Source: Pseudobdellovibrionaceae bacterium
GTDB taxonomy: Bacteria > Bdellovibrionota > Bdellovibrionia > Bdellovibrionales > UBA1609
Length of the DNA stretch: 64,000 nucleotides
NCBI GenBank assembly: GCA_947444305.1
Contig: CANEZP010000006.1
Location: 1 to 64,000 of the forward strand
Direction of reading: 5' to 3'
Under the pieces are notes generated by a model, which was given only the letters and a program-made list of their open reading frames with translations, ran no database searches and was not told where the DNA came from. The number at the start of each line of letters is the position of its first letter. Within the stretch, counting starts at the first letter, position 1. Below, one piece after another: positions 26,861 through 35,673 of this stretch. The position numbers and the translations under genes were made by a program.

Positions 26861-27262
26861 TTGCAACTGCTCGGCCGCCTCGTTTTTTTATTGATTCGTC
26901 ACCAGGCGAAACTCCGCTTCCTAGCGAAAGCTCAAAAGACCGGTACGCTCGCTTACCTGCGAGTGCTTAAAGGTTCACGCCGGGTGCTCATGGCCTTGCT
27001 CGGGGCCTTTCTGATGTTGCAGATCATGGTGCTGGCCGCGTTCGGCTCGCTCGTGACGGGGTTTTTACTCTGGGATGCCGAGCCACATTTTAAATTACAA
27101 ATTCTGTTCGGGATTTTCCTCGCGCTTTGCGGGCTGCCCGTTTTGGTCCTCGGTTTTTTATTTTCCGAGCGGCTTTGGTACAAAGTTTCGGGCGCCGAGA
27201 AGCTGGTCGCCCACGTTCTAAAACAAAACCAAAATAGCAAACCCGACGGCGAAAAGCCCTAG
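26861..27262 (+). CDS. Small integral membrane protein (partner of the ElaB-like protein)
   Basis: A 133-residue protein starting at TTG directly after the preceding TAG. Two strong transmembrane helices (about 43-68 and 75-99) and a polar tail, like the YqjE/DUF1469-type proteins encoded next to YqjD. Its 3' end overlaps the convergent EamA gene by 45 bases. Confidence 0.65.
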   Translation: MQLLGRLVFLLIRHQAKLRFLAKAQKTGTLAYLRVLKGSRRVLMALLGAFLMLQIMVLAAFGSLVTGFLLWDAEPHFKLQILFGIFLALCGLPVLVLGFLFSERLWYKVSGAEKLVAHVLKQNQNSKPDGEKP

Positions 27263-28105
27263 CGACGTGATCAGGTATTTGCTCGGGCGCTTGCGATCGT
27301 AGGCGCACTCCATCGCCGAAGTGATGATCGGCCCCGTCACCCCCAGCGCCGAAAGAGAAGCTAGATGGCCGATTTTTATTGCGGTGAGATACAGAAACAA
27401 AGACAGGTAAGTTCCCAAGCACGCCGAGATGACCGCGAGCCTTTTACCGCCCGGCGTAAGCTTGCGCCAACCGGCCGCGAGGTTCACGGCGTAGAACCGC
27501 GAGAAAATAAAAAAGAAGACGAGCGCCGAAGAGCAGCGCACGAAGTTGGCCTGGAAGGCGGTCATCTCGGGCACTTGATCGAAGGCCCATCGCGAGAGAA
27601 TGACGCCGGCGTTATCGAACAGCACGCCGGTCAAGGCCGCGGCTAAGCCCGGTAATTCCCAATGCCCCGCCTCCCTAAATTTCTCGAGCGAAAATGTGAA
27701 CAAGCAACCGACGAAGAAAATAATCGCGAGCAAGCGATAGCCGCCGAAATCCTGACCGAAAATAAAATACGAAGCGATGCCGAGGAAGAAAGGTTGGAAA
27801 CCGTAAAGGATCAAAGTCCTCGCCGCGCCCATCCTCGCGTAAGCGTTGAGCAGAAAGATATCACCGATGCCTAATCCCAGCACACCGCTCGCGAGCAGCG
27901 CCCACACGACCTTGCTAGGAAGTTGCACCCAAAGATTAAAGACAAGGATCGTTCCCGCGAACAAAACCCACGCGACGAGCGCTTTGAAAGCATTCATCCA
28001 AAGTGGCGAGACCCGGCGTGAGATTTCGGTAAAGATAAGGCTCGCGCCCGCGAAGCAGGAGCTTGAGGCTAAGGCCAGGGCGTAGGCGAGTTGTGATGGC
28101 ATCAT
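27218..28105 (-). CDS. EamA/DMT-superfamily transporter
   Basis: A 295-residue inner-membrane protein with about ten hydrophobic helices arranged as two five-helix repeats, as in drug/metabolite (EamA/RhaT) exporters. SLSALGVTGPIITSAMECAYD near the end is the typical last-helix region. Substrate unknown. An inverted repeat (28132-28166) and a hexamer tandem repeat lie upstream, in its likely promoter region. Confidence 0.85.
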   Translation of the reverse strand: MMPSQLAYALALASSSCFAGASLIFTEISRRVSPLWMNAFKALVAWVLFAGTILVFNLWVQLPSKVVWALLASGVLGLGIGDIFLLNAYARMGAARTLILYGFQPFFLGIASYFIFGQDFGGYRLLAIIFFVGCLFTFSLEKFREAGHWELPGLAAALTGVLFDNAGVILSRWAFDQVPEMTAFQANFVRCSSALVFFFIFSRFYAVNLAAGWRKLTPGGKRLAVISACLGTYLSLFLYLTAIKIGHLASLSALGVTGPIITSAMECAYDRKRPSKYLITSLGLFAVGFAILVLF

Positions 28106-28131
28106 GTTGAGCGACAGTAGCTTAAAAAGGT

Positions 28132-28166
28132 GAAGCCGGCACGGGAGTCCTTACCATGCCGGCTTC
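28132..28166. repeat. 10-bp inverted repeat upstream of the EamA gene
   Basis: GAAGCCGGCA (28132-28141) pairs with TGCCGGCTTC (28157-28166) across a 15-base loop. No T-run follows on either strand, so it may be an operator or a leader hairpin rather than a terminator. Confidence 0.55.
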
Positions 28167-28182
28167 TAAGAAGGGGTGTTGC

Positions 28183-28218
28183 TTGCTCTTGCTCTTGCTC
28201 TTGCTCTTGCTCTTGCTC
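28183..28218. repeat. Six tandem copies of TTGCTC
   Basis: A perfect hexanucleotide microsatellite, 36 bases, in the intergenic space upstream of the EamA gene (minus strand). Such tracts can change length by strand slippage. Confidence 0.95.
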
Positions 28219-28320
28219 TGAAAGCAAATTACCCCAACCCCATGAATCTGAGCTTAGGATGCGATGAAAAGTGTTTCACTTGCGCCGCACCGGGTAGATG
28301 AGAGCCGGATCAGATTCGAA

Positions 28321-29331
28321 TCAGAATAAATTCAGCGAAGCGCTCATCCCGAAGTTCGTGTTGGCCATCTTGGCGTCGCGCGGAAGGAACTGCACGTTCG
28401 GGTAAAGATAAACGTCGCGGATGACCGCGATGCCCACGCCGACCGAATTGTATTCTTTGATGCGCAATAAACGCCAGTTCTCCTGATCACCGTAAAGATG
28501 CTTCCACCGGAAGTAAGCGAACAGCGCGCGTAAAACAAATTTCTCGTTAATTTGGTATTCGAGCGTCGGCGAAAAGGTTGTGCCCCACGAAACGCGCTTG
28601 TCTACTTTCTCCATCCCGGCTCGTTGCCGCCAGCGCGGGTTTTCGCCCGGTTCGGTACTCAAAACATCCCACCAGACCGAGGCCGTCGTACCGACGCTGA
28701 GTCGGTCGAACTTCTTCATCAACGTGTAATCGGTCGCGAAGCTCGCGTCGCGGTCGACGTTGCGCGATTCATCGCTGGTGCCGAACGATCCGTAAACGTT
28801 CCACGAGTGCTGCATCCCGGCCGCCGCGAACGTGCGGTTATAGCCCGCCATCGGATCGCCGATGTTGAGTTGGTTTTCGCCGGCGTTGACGTCGCCCTGG
28901 AACGGCGTCTTCATGCCCATGGATACCCCGAGCGATAAGCTCGAATTTTTGTCGGGCCGGTAACGCATCTTCATCGTGCCGTCGAGACTCGTGTCTACCT
29001 GGTTGTCGGGTAAACCGCTGAGATCGGGCCGTTCGGCACCGAACGGGCGCGAGACCGAACCGCCACGGTAATTCGCGGTCGCGCTGGCCGAGAACTTTGA
29101 TTTTGATCCGCTGTCCGCGCGAAGCTTTATGTTGGTAATTTCTTGATCAATGTCGCCGTCGACTTTATTTTTTCGGCCGGCGGCTTCTTCGATTTGCATT
29201 TTTGTTTCGCCGGAGCCGGAGGGTGCGGCCGGGCTCGCCGCTTCGCTGATTTTCGCAGCTCCGCTGATCTTCGCAGCTTCGCTGATTTGGGTCACAACAA
29301 TGATGAGCGCAAGACAAAGCCGTCGTCGCAT
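28321..29331 (-). CDS. Outer-membrane beta-barrel protein
   Basis: A 336-residue protein with an N-terminal hydrophobic signal and a C-terminal Phe (SASLNLF), the usual outer-membrane sorting end. Alternating strands (SLSLGVSMGM, LSVGTTASVWW, FVLRALFAYFRW, VYLYPNVQFLP) predict a barrel. The N-terminus carries three tandem six-residue repeats (ISEAAK, ISGAAK, ISEAAS). AGGGGG precedes the ATG. No specific family recognised. Confidence 0.75.
   Translation of the reverse strand: MRRRLCLALIIVVTQISEAAKISGAAKISEAASPAAPSGSGETKMQIEEAAGRKNKVDGDIDQEITNIKLRADSGSKSKFSASATANYRGGSVSRPFGAERPDLSGLPDNQVDTSLDGTMKMRYRPDKNSSLSLGVSMGMKTPFQGDVNAGENQLNIGDPMAGYNRTFAAAGMQHSWNVYGSFGTSDESRNVDRDASFATDYTLMKKFDRLSVGTTASVWWDVLSTEPGENPRWRQRAGMEKVDKRVSWGTTFSPTLEYQINEKFVLRALFAYFRWKHLYGDQENWRLLRIKEYNSVGVGIAVIRDVYLYPNVQFLPRDAKMANTNFGMSASLNLF
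29240..29290. repeat. 18-bp tandem repeat in the N-terminus of the barrel gene
   Basis: GCTTCGCTGATTTTCGCA is followed by a second copy with two changes and a partial third. It encodes the tandem SEAAKI-like hexapeptides at the signal-peptide end. Confidence 0.8.
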
Positions 29332-29398
29332 GATGAATCCCCCTGTGCCGTAGTCTTAATCGTCCGGGGTGACGGTTGCCTTTGCAACGGGACTAGAC

Positions 29399-30580
29399 TT
29401 AAGGGGCGCGCGTAAACAATCCAAATAGACTTTTCTTCGCGGGATCCATCTTCACGCGTCCCGTTTTGAAATCAGCTTTACCGTCGAGCCCGAAATCATT
29501 ATCGCTCCCGATAAGAATCCGGCCGTCGCTGAGTTCCGCGACGGCTTCGGCTTTCTCAACGTCGAAACCCGCTTTGGCTAAATCTAGAGCCTTGGTTTTC
29601 TTCAGGATCTTGATTTGCCGGCCAAGTTCGTCTTCCGTTAAGAGCTCCGGCTTCGTACCCGGTGCATTCATGATGTCGGTCGCGCCGCTCAGTTCAATCT
29701 CGTAAACATCGCGCGTGGCTTCCGCGCCCGTCTCACCGTTTTGCTCAATGACCAAAAACTTGCCCGGGCCGCTACGGGATAGGTCCCCGATTTTAAACTT
29801 TTTACCGTTCAGCTTATAAACATAAACGGCCGAGGTTTTGTCGCTTTCATTTTTAGATTTCGTGTCGATTTCGAGTAAACGGATGCTCAGTTCATTTTGC
29901 GATTTTTTAAATTCTAACGGCGACTGAAGAATGGCGAACAATTTATCACCGTCGCAGGCCAGCCCTTCAAAACCGTTGTTGCTCGGCCGGCGGGTCACCC
30001 ATTTCGGCAGACCGGCCCCCGGGCTCAGTCTTTCGAGCAAAACTCCGCCCGGTGAAAAGTGAAAAAGACCGGGCCCGTACTCATCGCTAACCCAAAAACT
30101 TCCGTCGGGGGCGGCGCAAAGTCCTTCGGGATCGATGCCCAACGGATCAGCCGCCAAGACATGACCATTCAAATCAACGGGCACTTCGATCTCACCGCGG
30201 TCTGCCGTGCCCGGCACGTAAGGTGGCCGCCCGCCGAAGGGCTTCTTAGCTGAGTCACGCAGCAAAATCTCGTCTTTGAAGAAGACGCGGCCGTTCGCGA
30301 TTTCGAGGCGCAGCCGTACCAACCGGGGCGTGTAATCCGGCAGCACAAAGGGGCGGCGTTTTTTATCTTTCCGGGCGTTGGGTCCACGGTCGGTGATGCC
30401 GATGATCTCAATATTTTCCGCATCTTGTGACACAACGTGCATCGCGGAAATTCCGCCCAGCGAAATCTTCTGGCCCGCTTTGGTGGTGCCGAGCTCAGGC
30501 GGATTGTCGAAAGTGAATTTCTTGAATTCCGCCGACGCGGAAAACGGCAGAAATACTAAGGTGAGGAAAATAGTTTTCAT
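29399..30580 (-). CDS. Secreted phytase/esterase-like beta-propeller protein
   Basis: A 393-residue protein with a signal peptide (cleavage after ASA, about residue 17). It matches the esterase-like-activity-of-phytase family: LGGISAMHV, IIGITDRGPNA, LGIDPEGLCAAPDGSFWVSDEYGP and NNGFEGLACDGDKLFAI are the propeller blades' conserved loops. Acidic residues in these loops may bind Ca. It is periplasmic or secreted; substrate unknown. GAGGGG precedes the ATG. Confidence 0.85.
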   Translation of the reverse strand: MKTIFLTLVFLPFSASAEFKKFTFDNPPELGTTKAGQKISLGGISAMHVVSQDAENIEIIGITDRGPNARKDKKRRPFVLPDYTPRLVRLRLEIANGRVFFKDEILLRDSAKKPFGGRPPYVPGTADRGEIEVPVDLNGHVLAADPLGIDPEGLCAAPDGSFWVSDEYGPGLFHFSPGGVLLERLSPGAGLPKWVTRRPSNNGFEGLACDGDKLFAILQSPLEFKKSQNELSIRLLEIDTKSKNESDKTSAVYVYKLNGKKFKIGDLSRSGPGKFLVIEQNGETGAEATRDVYEIELSGATDIMNAPGTKPELLTEDELGRQIKILKKTKALDLAKAGFDVEKAEAVAELSDGRILIGSDNDFGLDGKADFKTGRVKMDPAKKSLFGLFTRAP

Positions 30581-30644
30581 TCATCCCCTCTTGTCATAAA
30601 CCTAACTCGACCGCAACATACGCGTACTGCAAAACAGAAAGTCA

Positions 30645-31427
30645 ATGAAGCCATCGTTGTTCGTCCTTCTCATTTTTTGTGCCGGTTTTTTCAGTGCCGG
30701 CACCGGTGCGCTCGAGAAAGTCGATCTGCAGTTCGCCGTCAGTGGAAGTGAAGATGAGATTTTAAAGGCGCTCGATCTGCGACGCCGTGACGTGATCGAA
30801 CGTGAGATTTACCTCTTCGATACCGATGAGCTGGCTTTCCTTGAACGGCGTATTCAAATTCGTTTACGTATCGAAAACGACGAGGCCGAGCTCGGCGTCA
30901 AACGCTGGGGAATTGATCCGGCTGATTTCGCCAGGCTGCAAGAGCTGTTCGGCTCACAATGTGAAGTTGACGTACACGGCAGCACCCTCATTCGTTCATG
31001 CGCCGTTAAAAGAATCATCCCCGCCAAAAAAGCGTTTCACCTGGTCAGCGACGACGCGAAGTTGCTCGACGTTTTCAACCGCGAGCAAATCGCTTTGCTC
31101 TTCGAGGGCGGTTCGCCACCGCTCGTTATGCTGCGCGAAGCCCAACCATTCGGTCCGATCGGCAGCCGCTCTTGGGAGTGGCACGACGCGAACGATTCTA
31201 AGTTTTCGATCGATATCCAAAAGCTCCCGGACAAGCAGCGTTTCATCGAGCTCTCGATGAAGATCCGCACCGGCGACGCCATCAAAGAAAAAGAGAAACT
31301 CGAGAAAGACCTCCGCGCCCGCGGGCTGGCGCTCGAACCCGATCAGCACGGCCGTCGTACCGAAAAACTCACCGGCCTTCTTAACTGCGCGCGTCTCTTA
31401 AAATCTAAATCATCGCCAAAGCCGTAA
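30645..31427 (+). CDS. Secreted CYTH-like protein
   Basis: A 260-residue protein with a signal peptide (MKPSLFVLLIFCAGFFSAGTGA). REIYLFDTDELAFLERR followed by IQIRLRIEN and ELGVKRW resembles the EYFDT-L-R-R-K pattern of CYTH/triphosphate tunnel proteins, but export makes a nucleotide triphosphatase role doubtful. Two Cys (QCEV and RSCAV) could pair. The start lacks a strong ribosome-binding site. The fold call is tentative. Confidence 0.6.
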   Translation: MKPSLFVLLIFCAGFFSAGTGALEKVDLQFAVSGSEDEILKALDLRRRDVIEREIYLFDTDELAFLERRIQIRLRIENDEAELGVKRWGIDPADFARLQELFGSQCEVDVHGSTLIRSCAVKRIIPAKKAFHLVSDDAKLLDVFNREQIALLFEGGSPPLVMLREAQPFGPIGSRSWEWHDANDSKFSIDIQKLPDKQRFIELSMKIRTGDAIKEKEKLEKDLRARGLALEPDQHGRRTEKLTGLLNCARLLKSKSSPKP

Positions 31428-31449
31428 ACGCCTGGTTAAGATTTTAGTC

Positions 31450-31956
31450 ATGAAATACAAAGCGCTTGCCGTCTTGGGTGTGTTCGCGATTCTGACCGGT
31501 TATTTCCTAATGAAGAGCGGTGGCCGCGTCGTCCGCGTATCTTGCGAAAGAACCGAGAGTAACTTCCTGCCCGTTTGCCAAGTCGGCGAGTATTTCTTAG
31601 GCATCCCCAACGGCCCGGCCCGCACCGTCGCCGAGATCACTCAGCTCGCGAACGAAGGCAAAGAGAAGCGTCAGTTTTTCTTGATCCAACGCTTACCCAA
31701 CAAAAAAGTCGCGCCGATCAACCTCAACAAAGTCCGCGCCGAGGGCCGCACCGCGGATCAGGAGCCAATCGCTTCGCTCAACCGCCTCGCCGACTTCTTC
31801 CGCGTTCCCAACGAGCCGACGATCGACGTTAAGCTCACGAACGACGCCGGCAGCGTGCCTTACGGAATTCTGCTCTTCTTCGTGGGCATCGGGATTACGC
31901 TCCTTGCCCGCTGGAAAGACAAAAAAGCACCCAAAGCGCGGCGAGACCTCGTTTAA
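31450..31956 (+). CDS. Hypothetical protein with N- and C-terminal membrane helices
   Basis: A 168-residue protein: helix 1 about residues 4-22, a periplasmic-looking domain with two Cys, and helix 2 about 139-156 (YGILLFFVGIGITLLARW) followed by a basic tail. It lies 22 bases after the preceding gene and may be in its operon. No family recognised. Confidence 0.6.
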   Translation: MKYKALAVLGVFAILTGYFLMKSGGRVVRVSCERTESNFLPVCQVGEYFLGIPNGPARTVAEITQLANEGKEKRQFFLIQRLPNKKVAPINLNKVRAEGRTADQEPIASLNRLADFFRVPNEPTIDVKLTNDAGSVPYGILLFFVGIGITLLARWKDKKAPKARRDLV

Positions 31957-32028
31957 TTTCATCTGGGCCCGCAAAAACAGGCTGACAAGCCCGCGCGGCC
32001 TAATGTACTTATTATTCCTCTTCGCCAT

Positions 32029-32104
32029 AGGGAATTAGCTCAGTTGGTAGAGCGCCACCCTTACAAGGTGGATGTCGTCGGTTCGAGCCCGGCATTCCCT
32101 ACCA
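32029..32104 (+). tRNA. trnV: tRNA-Val (anticodon TAC)
   Basis: 76 nt with encoded CCA. Acceptor AGGGAAT/ATTCCCT, D-arm GCTC...GAGC, anticodon stem CCACC/GGTGG with loop CTTACAA (anticodon TAC), T-arm GTCGG-TTCGAGC-CCGGC. A small hairpin (CCAAGC/GCTTGG) begins at the CCA and may help end transcription. Confidence 0.97.
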
Positions 32105-32331
32105 AGCTTCGCTTGGCGAAAATCAATAATCGAAAATAGAAAATAAAAACACGAAGGCAAAGATCTCGGCGGGAATGCCGGGCTCGAAGGTTGAGCGCGT
32201 ACCCGCGTCGAAGGCGCCGGTGGCGCGTTCGATGTGGGGCAGCAGGCCACGACGGCCTGCTGAGCGCTCAAGCCGACAGCATGCAGGACGCACCAACCCC
32301 GCTGGGAACACGCATCTTTCGCGCCGCTCCC
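32105..32331. other. Gene-free region downstream of tRNA-Val
   Basis: No convincing gene. It holds an inverted 18-bp copy of the tRNA 3' end (32171-32188) and a hairpin AGCAGGCC-acgac-GGCCTGCT (32241-32261). Confidence 0.6.
32171..32188 (-). repeat. Inverted 18-bp copy of the tRNA-Val 3' end
   Basis: The reverse complement, TTCGAGCCCGGCATTCCC, is identical to 32082-32099 (T-loop and acceptor 3' strand of tRNA-Val). Confidence 0.85.
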
Positions 32332-33186
32332 TCAAATACTCGCTTCCGGGCTAAACCGGTTCATCGGTTGTGCGCGCTCAAGAGTTTTCACTTCAAACTG
32401 CGGAAGCGCGGTTTTCGAAGTGGAGACCGATTTTTCAATCGGGATAAAGTGCATGCGCGGAATCAAGGCGAGAACGTTGAAAACATAGCGCACGCGCGCA
32501 CTGGGCGTGAGCGACACAAAATTCTTATAGCGTTTGTAGATTGGAATCCCGCGTACCACGGCCTTGAGACGACCCGCCGCGAACAGCAAATGACCGTCCA
32601 TGTGCATCGTCTTGGTGATGTTCTCAAAATTCACTCTCGCTAGAAAGCTCCGTTTGTACGCCACCATACCGGAATGCCATTCGTAACGACGATAGCCGGT
32701 CATCACGCTTTCCAACAAGCTTAAGCCTTTGATCGTGAGGTAGGCAAAAAACGGTGTTTCATCTTTTGACCAAAATTTTGTCCAAGACCGGTAACCATAA
32801 ACAACTTCTGTCGGTCCCTGGAATTGAGCGACAAATGCGGGAATGAGCCGAGAGTCATATTGCCCATCACCGTGCAACATCATCACCCACTGAAAATTCG
32901 GATTCTCCAGCATGAGTTTGTAGGCCAGCTTCTGCGAACCCGCGTAGCCTTGGTTAATCTTGGGCTGCACAAGCTTTACCGGCTTGGGCCAACGCGCGGA
33001 TTTATTGCCGTCTAATATTCTTTGTACGGTGTTATCCGAGCTTTGGTTATCTACGACCAACACCTCGGACCGCTGCCAAAGATCGCCAGGAATATCGTCG
33101 ATGACGCCGACGATGGTCTCTGCGCAGTTGTAGCTCGGAATGTAGATCAGCAAATCCGTTTCAGAAGCAAAAAGCGATTGTTGCAA
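32332..33186 (-). CDS. Family 2 glycosyltransferase
   Basis: A 284-residue GT-A-fold enzyme like dolichol-phosphate mannosyltransferase-type GT2 proteins. IYIPSYNCAETI begins the nucleotide-binding fold, EVLVVDNQSSDNT follows, and MMLHGDGQYD supplies the DxD-like metal site. There are no clear transmembrane helices. It is divergent from a multi-helix membrane protein that may work with lipid-linked sugars. Confidence 0.85.
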   Translation of the reverse strand: MQQSLFASETDLLIYIPSYNCAETIVGVIDDIPGDLWQRSEVLVVDNQSSDNTVQRILDGNKSARWPKPVKLVQPKINQGYAGSQKLAYKLMLENPNFQWVMMLHGDGQYDSRLIPAFVAQFQGPTEVVYGYRSWTKFWSKDETPFFAYLTIKGLSLLESVMTGYRRYEWHSGMVAYKRSFLARVNFENITKTMHMDGHLLFAAGRLKAVVRGIPIYKRYKNFVSLTPSARVRYVFNVLALIPRMHFIPIEKSVSTSKTALPQFEVKTLERAQPMNRFSPEASI

Positions 33187-33286
33187 AATAAACCCCGCGA
33201 GATTAAATCAGATGACTCTAAATTGTCTTATAACAGATATCCAGTACGCCTTGGTGCGGTCAAAGTGAATTGTAGGAAGTAGGCGG

Positions 33287-34510
33287 ATGTTTGAGAATGT
33301 GAAAGCTTATTTTGCGCGAAAACCGCTCTGGTGGTTTATCGCAGCTTCACTTGCGCTCCACATCTTAAGACAGCCTCAGCAATTGATCCATCCGCAGTTT
33401 TGGGCCGAGGACGGGACAAACTTCTTCGTTCAGAATTATAATTATGGTTTAGGCGTATTTTTCTCAACGGTCGGCGGCTATCTGCATTTCTGGCCGCGGA
33501 TCGGCGCTTTCTTGGCCGGCTTATTGCCCCTGCCCTGGGTTCCCTTCGGGACAAAAATTTTCTCCCTAGCTACGCACGCGATTCTCGCGGGAATAATGGC
33601 TTCGCCCCGTTTCCCCGGCCGGCATGGCCAAAAAGCGATGATGATTCTTTTGATCGCCATTCTTCCGCAGGGCGGGGAAGTCTACATGAACTTGTGCAAC
33701 ACCAATTCGTTCTCATGCATGATTCTTATCGCGGCGACGGTTCTCACTTCCGCGCGAACCACGCTGGGCCGTTCAATGGAATTCTTGGGCTTTCTAATTC
33801 TCGCCGGCACGGGACCTTTCGTGCTGTTCCTCTTCCCGCTTCTCTTTCTCTATTGGATCCTAACCCCGGCGCCGAAATGGTCTTTCTTTGGGCGCGCGCT
33901 TGGCGTGGTGACCGGACTTTCACTCCAACTGCTGAACTTTTCCTTAGCTAGCCGTGAACGTCAGGATTTTAATCCGGCCTTTGATGTTTGGATCGGCGCC
34001 GTTCAAAGGACATTTAAAAGCCTGATCTTCGCCAAAATTCCCTTTCCCTTTTGGCTGGAATCTTTGGCCGCGCTGCTGGTCTTTGGCGCACTTGTTTACT
34101 GTTTTTGGCCATTACTAAAATTGGCTTTTAGTAAGACTCCCTCACCGTTCAAGTACGCGTCCGTATTTTTCCTAACCTGCGCGGCTCTCAACATGGCCGT
34201 TTCGATGGTGTTCGCCCGGGTTTACCTCCACGTTCTTGGCCCGTACCTAGGCGCGCCCCGCTACTTCTTCCCGACCTACCTGCTCATTCTTTGCGTACTG
34301 GTTTTAATTTGGAATGAGCCGCGGGTGGGTCGCTTGGCTAGAGCGCTCGTTGCCGTTTCAATCTTTTGTTCGCTTCTTAACTTTACGTCGACTTCAACGT
34401 ACCGAGATTTGGATTGGCCCGGTCAGGTCCGCGAATTTGAGCGATCGTCCCCGCGCGTGATGAACATCCTGCCGCCCGGCACAACCTTTGTTCTCGAGCG
34501 CCGGAACTGA
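33287..34510 (+). CDS. Polytopic membrane protein (GT-C-like?)
   Basis: A 407-residue protein with about nine to ten hydrophobic helices. The first loop after helix 1 has PQFWAEDGTNFF, an acidic loop of the kind used by GT-C lipid-sugar glycosyltransferases. This, plus the neighbouring GT2 gene, suggests a role in surface glycan building, but it is not proven. Confidence 0.6.
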   Translation: MFENVKAYFARKPLWWFIAASLALHILRQPQQLIHPQFWAEDGTNFFVQNYNYGLGVFFSTVGGYLHFWPRIGAFLAGLLPLPWVPFGTKIFSLATHAILAGIMASPRFPGRHGQKAMMILLIAILPQGGEVYMNLCNTNSFSCMILIAATVLTSARTTLGRSMEFLGFLILAGTGPFVLFLFPLLFLYWILTPAPKWSFFGRALGVVTGLSLQLLNFSLASRERQDFNPAFDVWIGAVQRTFKSLIFAKIPFPFWLESLAALLVFGALVYCFWPLLKLAFSKTPSPFKYASVFFLTCAALNMAVSMVFARVYLHVLGPYLGAPRYFFPTYLLILCVLVLIWNEPRVGRLARALVAVSIFCSLLNFTSTSTYRDLDWPGQVREFERSSPRVMNILPPGTTFVLERRN

Positions 34511-34842
34511 ATCGCGTAGTGGTCCCGCTCCTAACGCAGTACTTCTTTTCTGGAATTTAAACAGCGCAACAATTCGAATACCGTACCGTGAAATTCAACC
34601 GACGTGGACGTGACATACTTTATCTACTCAGCGTTCCGTGCGGATATATACGTACGGTAATTTTATTGTGCGCATATACGCGCACGGAATGCTGAGGGGG
34701 TATTCAGCGGTTTGGCTCAAATGGACCCTCACCCGAAAGTCTGTAACGTTCGCCCGGTCGCGCTAAGGCATTTTAAAGATGAATTTATTCCGTCGGTGAT
34801 CGACACTTCGGCTCTCAACTCTAGCTCGGACGGGAATTTGCC
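34511..34842. other. Gene-free region with a large hairpin
   Basis: 332 bases without a supported gene. The main feature is the 70-base imperfect palindrome at 34627-34696. The rest is AT-richer than its surroundings and should hold the promoter of the downstream gene. Confidence 0.6.
34627..34696. repeat. 70-nt imperfect palindrome
   Basis: The outer arms CTCAGCGTTCCGTGCG and CGCACGGAATGCTGAG pair over 16 positions with one G-T wobble. The inner arms ATATATACGTAC and GTGCGCATATAC pair mostly, leaving a 12-base AT-rich loop. No T-run follows, so it is not a standard terminator. It could be a MITE-like or regulatory element. Confidence 0.8.
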
Positions 34843-35187
34843 ATGATAAAATCCTCAGCTATCGCCTTAGCTTTCGTTCTTATGACTTTAACCCAAGCTT
34901 CAAACGCTTCGAGCCAGTGGGAAACGGCTTGCGCCCACGTCGGCAATTCGGCCGGGTGGTGTAATTATATTTACCATACCGTAGCCGGGTTCATCGTCGA
35001 GGCGGAAGAGCGTGGCGTGAAGTTCAACCACCCAGCCATCGAGATTTCGTTCGGCCCGTGGAACCCACGATCCGACGCCGCGGGAACACCGATCGGAATT
35101 CTCAGCTTTAGTGATGGCCGCGTTCGCTGTAAACAGCCCATGACCGGCTATCACGCCTCCGGCCGTCTCACCTGCAAAAGACATTAA
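34843..35187 (+). CDS. Secreted four-cysteine hypothetical protein, copy 1
   Basis: A 114-residue protein with a signal peptide ending at SNAS. The mature domain has four Cys (TACA, WCNY, VRCK, LTCK) and the motif ISFGPWNPRSDAAGTP. It is a paralog of the gene at 35674: I count about 52 identical residues over the ~88-residue mature part. No known family recognised. It is followed nine bases later by 35196. Confidence 0.7.
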   Translation: MIKSSAIALAFVLMTLTQASNASSQWETACAHVGNSAGWCNYIYHTVAGFIVEAEERGVKFNHPAIEISFGPWNPRSDAAGTPIGILSFSDGRVRCKQPMTGYHASGRLTCKRH

Positions 35188-35195
35188 GAGGTACA

Positions 35196-35597
35196 ATGGA
35201 CACGACACGGACGTACACCCCGGATCAAAAACACTTTTTCGAACGTAAAGATCTTGGGGAATCGCCGAGGGGTAGTTTCGAGATCGAAATCACAACTTCA
35301 TTCAAGGTGGACGGAACAGATTTTTTCAAGCTCGCCGACGGTGACGCTTACTTCCGGGACAACAACACCTTTGTCATCTTCGATTACCGGGGCATCGTGA
35401 TCTACTTCATCGCCGAGAATGAGGCCATGCACTTATTCCGGTCCGCCGTAGATGCAGAGCCAAAAATCTCTATTAAAGTCGATGCCTCGGACCGCAATCG
35501 CCCGATCGCGGTCTTGTCCACGCCGCGAGCGGAAGATATCCGTTTAGATATCTTCAAATCTCTTTATCACTTCTCACCTGGCCGGAACTTTTTCTGA
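35196..35597 (+). CDS. Hypothetical cytoplasmic protein between two secreted paralogs
   Basis: A 133-residue protein with no signal peptide and no Cys. Charged, beta-rich pattern (FVIFDYRGIVIYFIAE). It begins eight bases after the first paralog with AGAGGT upstream, so it is likely in one transcript with it. Not recognised. Confidence 0.6.
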   Translation: MDTTRTYTPDQKHFFERKDLGESPRGSFEIEITTSFKVDGTDFFKLADGDAYFRDNNTFVIFDYRGIVIYFIAENEAMHLFRSAVDAEPKISIKVDASDRNRPIAVLSTPRAEDIRLDIFKSLYHFSPGRNFF

Positions 35598-35673
35598 TTT
35601 CGTTTTTAATTTTAACTTCCATATCTTCATCACTTACTTTCGAAGTTCAGTCAGAAAAAGGGAGCCACTTGTA

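Noticed and set aside
34627-34696. The large palindrome as a transcription terminator
   Set aside because: It is followed by a G-run rather than T-run and is far longer than needed.
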